Shown here piece by piece: positions 4,453 to 5,513 of a stretch of 5,513 nucleotides of DNA. Below the pieces are notes generated by a model. That model had not been told where the DNA came from. It did not search any database and worked only from the letters and a program-made list of their open reading frames with translations. How positions within the stretch are numbered: the first letter of the stretch is position 1; each line of letters starts with the position of its first letter. Both the position numbers and the translations under genes were made by a program. Source of the stretch: an uncultured Elioraea sp. (GTDB lineage: Bacteria > Pseudomonadota > Alphaproteobacteria > Acetobacterales > Acetobacteraceae); assembly GCA_937995555.1 (NCBI GenBank), contig CALKJX010000244.1, positions 1-5,513 on the forward strand, in the 5' to 3' direction.

Positions 4453-5513
4453 GTCAGCAGCTCCGGATCGTCCGGGTGTCGGGCGAGGGTGAAGCCCAGC
4501 TTCTCGACGAAGCGGATCATCGGCCGGTTCTCGGCCAGCACCTCGCCGGTGATCGCGCGCAGTCCCTGCGCGCGCGCCCAGGCGATCGCCTTCTCCATCA
4601 GCAGCTTGCCGAGCCCGAGCCATTTCAGGTCCGAGCGCACCACCACGGCGAACTCGCCTGAGGGCTCGGCGGCGTCGCGCACGATCCGCACCACGCCGAG
4701 CGTCTCCGCCACCCCGTCCTGCCCCGATGCGGTGGCGATGAAGGCCATCTCGCGGTCGTAGTCGATCTGCGTCATGCGCGCGATCTGCTCGGCCGAGAGG
4801 GCGGCGATCGGCGCGAAGAAGCGCCTTCGCACATCCTCCGGCGAGAGCTTCGCGAAGAACGCCGCATGCGCCTCGGCATCCTCGGGGCGGATCGGCCGGA
4901 GCGTGACGGTGCGCCCGTCCAGCAGCCGCACGCTCTCCTCGAGTTCGGCCGGATAGGGCGCGATCGCCAAGTGCGCGGTGCCTGAAACGGGAGCGGCATC
5001 GAGCCCGACCCAGGCATCGACCGCCATCACCCCGCTCGGCCCGGCCATCAGCGGGTTGACGTCGAGCGCAGCGATCTCCGGCCAGTCCACCGCGAGCTGG
5101 CTGATCCGCACCAGCACCTCGGCGAGCGCGGCGCGGTCCACGGCCGGGCGGTCGCGGTAGCCGCCGAGCAGCGCGGCGGCCCGGCTCCGCCCGATCAGCT
5201 CGCCGGCGAGGGCGAGATTGAGCGGCGGCAGGCCGACCGCCTGATCGCCGAGCACGGCGGATGCGGTGCCGCCGAGGCCGAAACCGATCGCGGCGCCGAA
5301 CATCCGATCGCGGCCGAGCCGGATCGCGAGCTCCTGGCCATCGCGCCGACCGACCTGGCGCTGCACCAGGAACCCGGCCAGGCGCGCTTCGGGCGCGCGC
5401 CGCGCGACCCGCGCGGCCATCGCCTCGGCGGCCGTCCGCACCGCCGTCTCGGTGTCGAGGTCGAGCGCGACGCCGCCCACCGCGGTCTTGTGCGGCAGGT
5501 CGGGCGAGCGGAT
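4434..5513 (-). CDS. C-terminal part of Pat-type bifunctional protein: acyl-CoA synthetase (NDP-forming) ATP-grasp domain plus GNAT lysine acetyltransferase (5' end outside window)
   Basis: The visible 359 residues begin mid-protein at IRSPDLPHKTAVGGV, a hallmark of the ATP-grasp part of ADP-forming acyl-CoA synthetases. A GTG at 5480 is an internal valine codon, not a start. The ATP-grasp region continues through GLGGT (about 79-83) and DVNPL (151-155), the metal-site motif. From about residue 190 a GNAT domain follows: VTLRPIRPEDAEAH, LSPEDVRRRFF, EFAVVVRSDLKWLGLGKLLME with the acetyl-CoA loop K-W-L-G-L-G (297-302), and ENRPMIRFVEKLGF. This order matches Salmonella Pat and E. coli PatZ, which are near 900 residues and acetylate acetyl-CoA synthetase and other proteins; the synthetase part is usually regulatory rather than catalytic there. 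The present protein probably has the same role, its targets unknown. It is convergent with the XRE gene, 9 bases between stops, so it is a separate transcription unit. Confidence 0.9.
   Translation of the reverse strand: MRSPDLPHKTAVGGVALDLDTETAVRTAAEAMAARVARRAPEARLAGFLVQRQVGRRDGQELAIRLGRDRMFGAAIGFGLGGTASAVLGDQAVGLPPLNLALAGELIGRSRAAALLGGYRDRPAVDRAALAEVLVRISQLAVDWPEIAALDVNPLMAGPSGVMAVDAWVGLDAAPVSGTAHLAIAPYPAELEESVRLLDGRTVTLRPIRPEDAEAHAAFFAKLSPEDVRRRFFAPIAALSAEQIARMTQIDYDREMAFIATASGQDGVAETLGVVRIVRDAAEPSGEFAVVVRSDLKWLGLGKLLMEKAIAWARAQGLRAITGEVLAENRPMIRFVEKLGFTLARHPDDPELLTARLEL

Noticed and set aside
5478..5480. GTG as the start codon of the minus-strand gene
   Set aside because: The frame continues upstream to the window edge with the conserved SPDLPHK motif of the ATP-grasp domain, so this codon is an internal valine and the gene is cut by the window.

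Overview
The window is compact and GC-rich, with strong G/C at third codon positions and no repeats, mobile elements or RNA genes that I can see. Protein content and style suggest an alphaproteobacterium, possibly of the Rhodospirillales/Acetobacteraceae type. That placement is inference from gene families and composition; there is no marker gene in the window.

Layout. Positions 1-3390 hold four closely spaced plus-strand genes with gaps of 4, 15 and 32 bases, which look like one transcription unit. The first two encode the iron-sulfur electron-transfer subunit and the membrane anchor subunit of a DMSO-reductase-family molybdoenzyme. They most resemble SoeB and SoeC of the cytoplasmic-side sulfite dehydrogenase SoeABC; the catalytic SoeA subunit would lie upstream, outside the window. 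The next two are hydroxypyruvate isomerase (hyi) and tartronate semialdehyde reductase (glxR), the pair that in the E. coli glyoxylate operon follows glyoxylate carboligase (gcl) and turns tartronate semialdehyde/hydroxypyruvate into D-glycerate. No gcl or glycerate kinase gene is in view.

Positions 3391-3539 are a non-coding leader with a possible promoter and three perfect inverted repeats, the last covering the ribosome binding site of the next gene. Positions 3540 (or 3546)-4424 encode an XRE-type helix-turn-helix regulator with a large C-terminal domain that I do not recognise. It is followed tail-to-tail, with only 9 bases between stop codons, by a minus-strand gene whose 5' part runs off the window. 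That gene encodes the C-terminal 359 residues of a Pat-type protein: an NDP-forming acyl-CoA synthetase ATP-grasp domain fused to a GNAT lysine acetyltransferase domain. The two convergent stop codons sit inside a perfect hairpin.

Taken together, the operon joins a quinone-linked membrane oxidoreductase (probably sulfite to sulfate) with the glyoxylate-to-glycerate branch of carbon metabolism, with a candidate regulator directly downstream. Every gene belongs to a known family. The unusual points are the gene combination, the regulator's unknown sensor-like domain, and the nucleic-acid structures at the two ends of the regulator gene. I found no clear evidence of a wholly new system.
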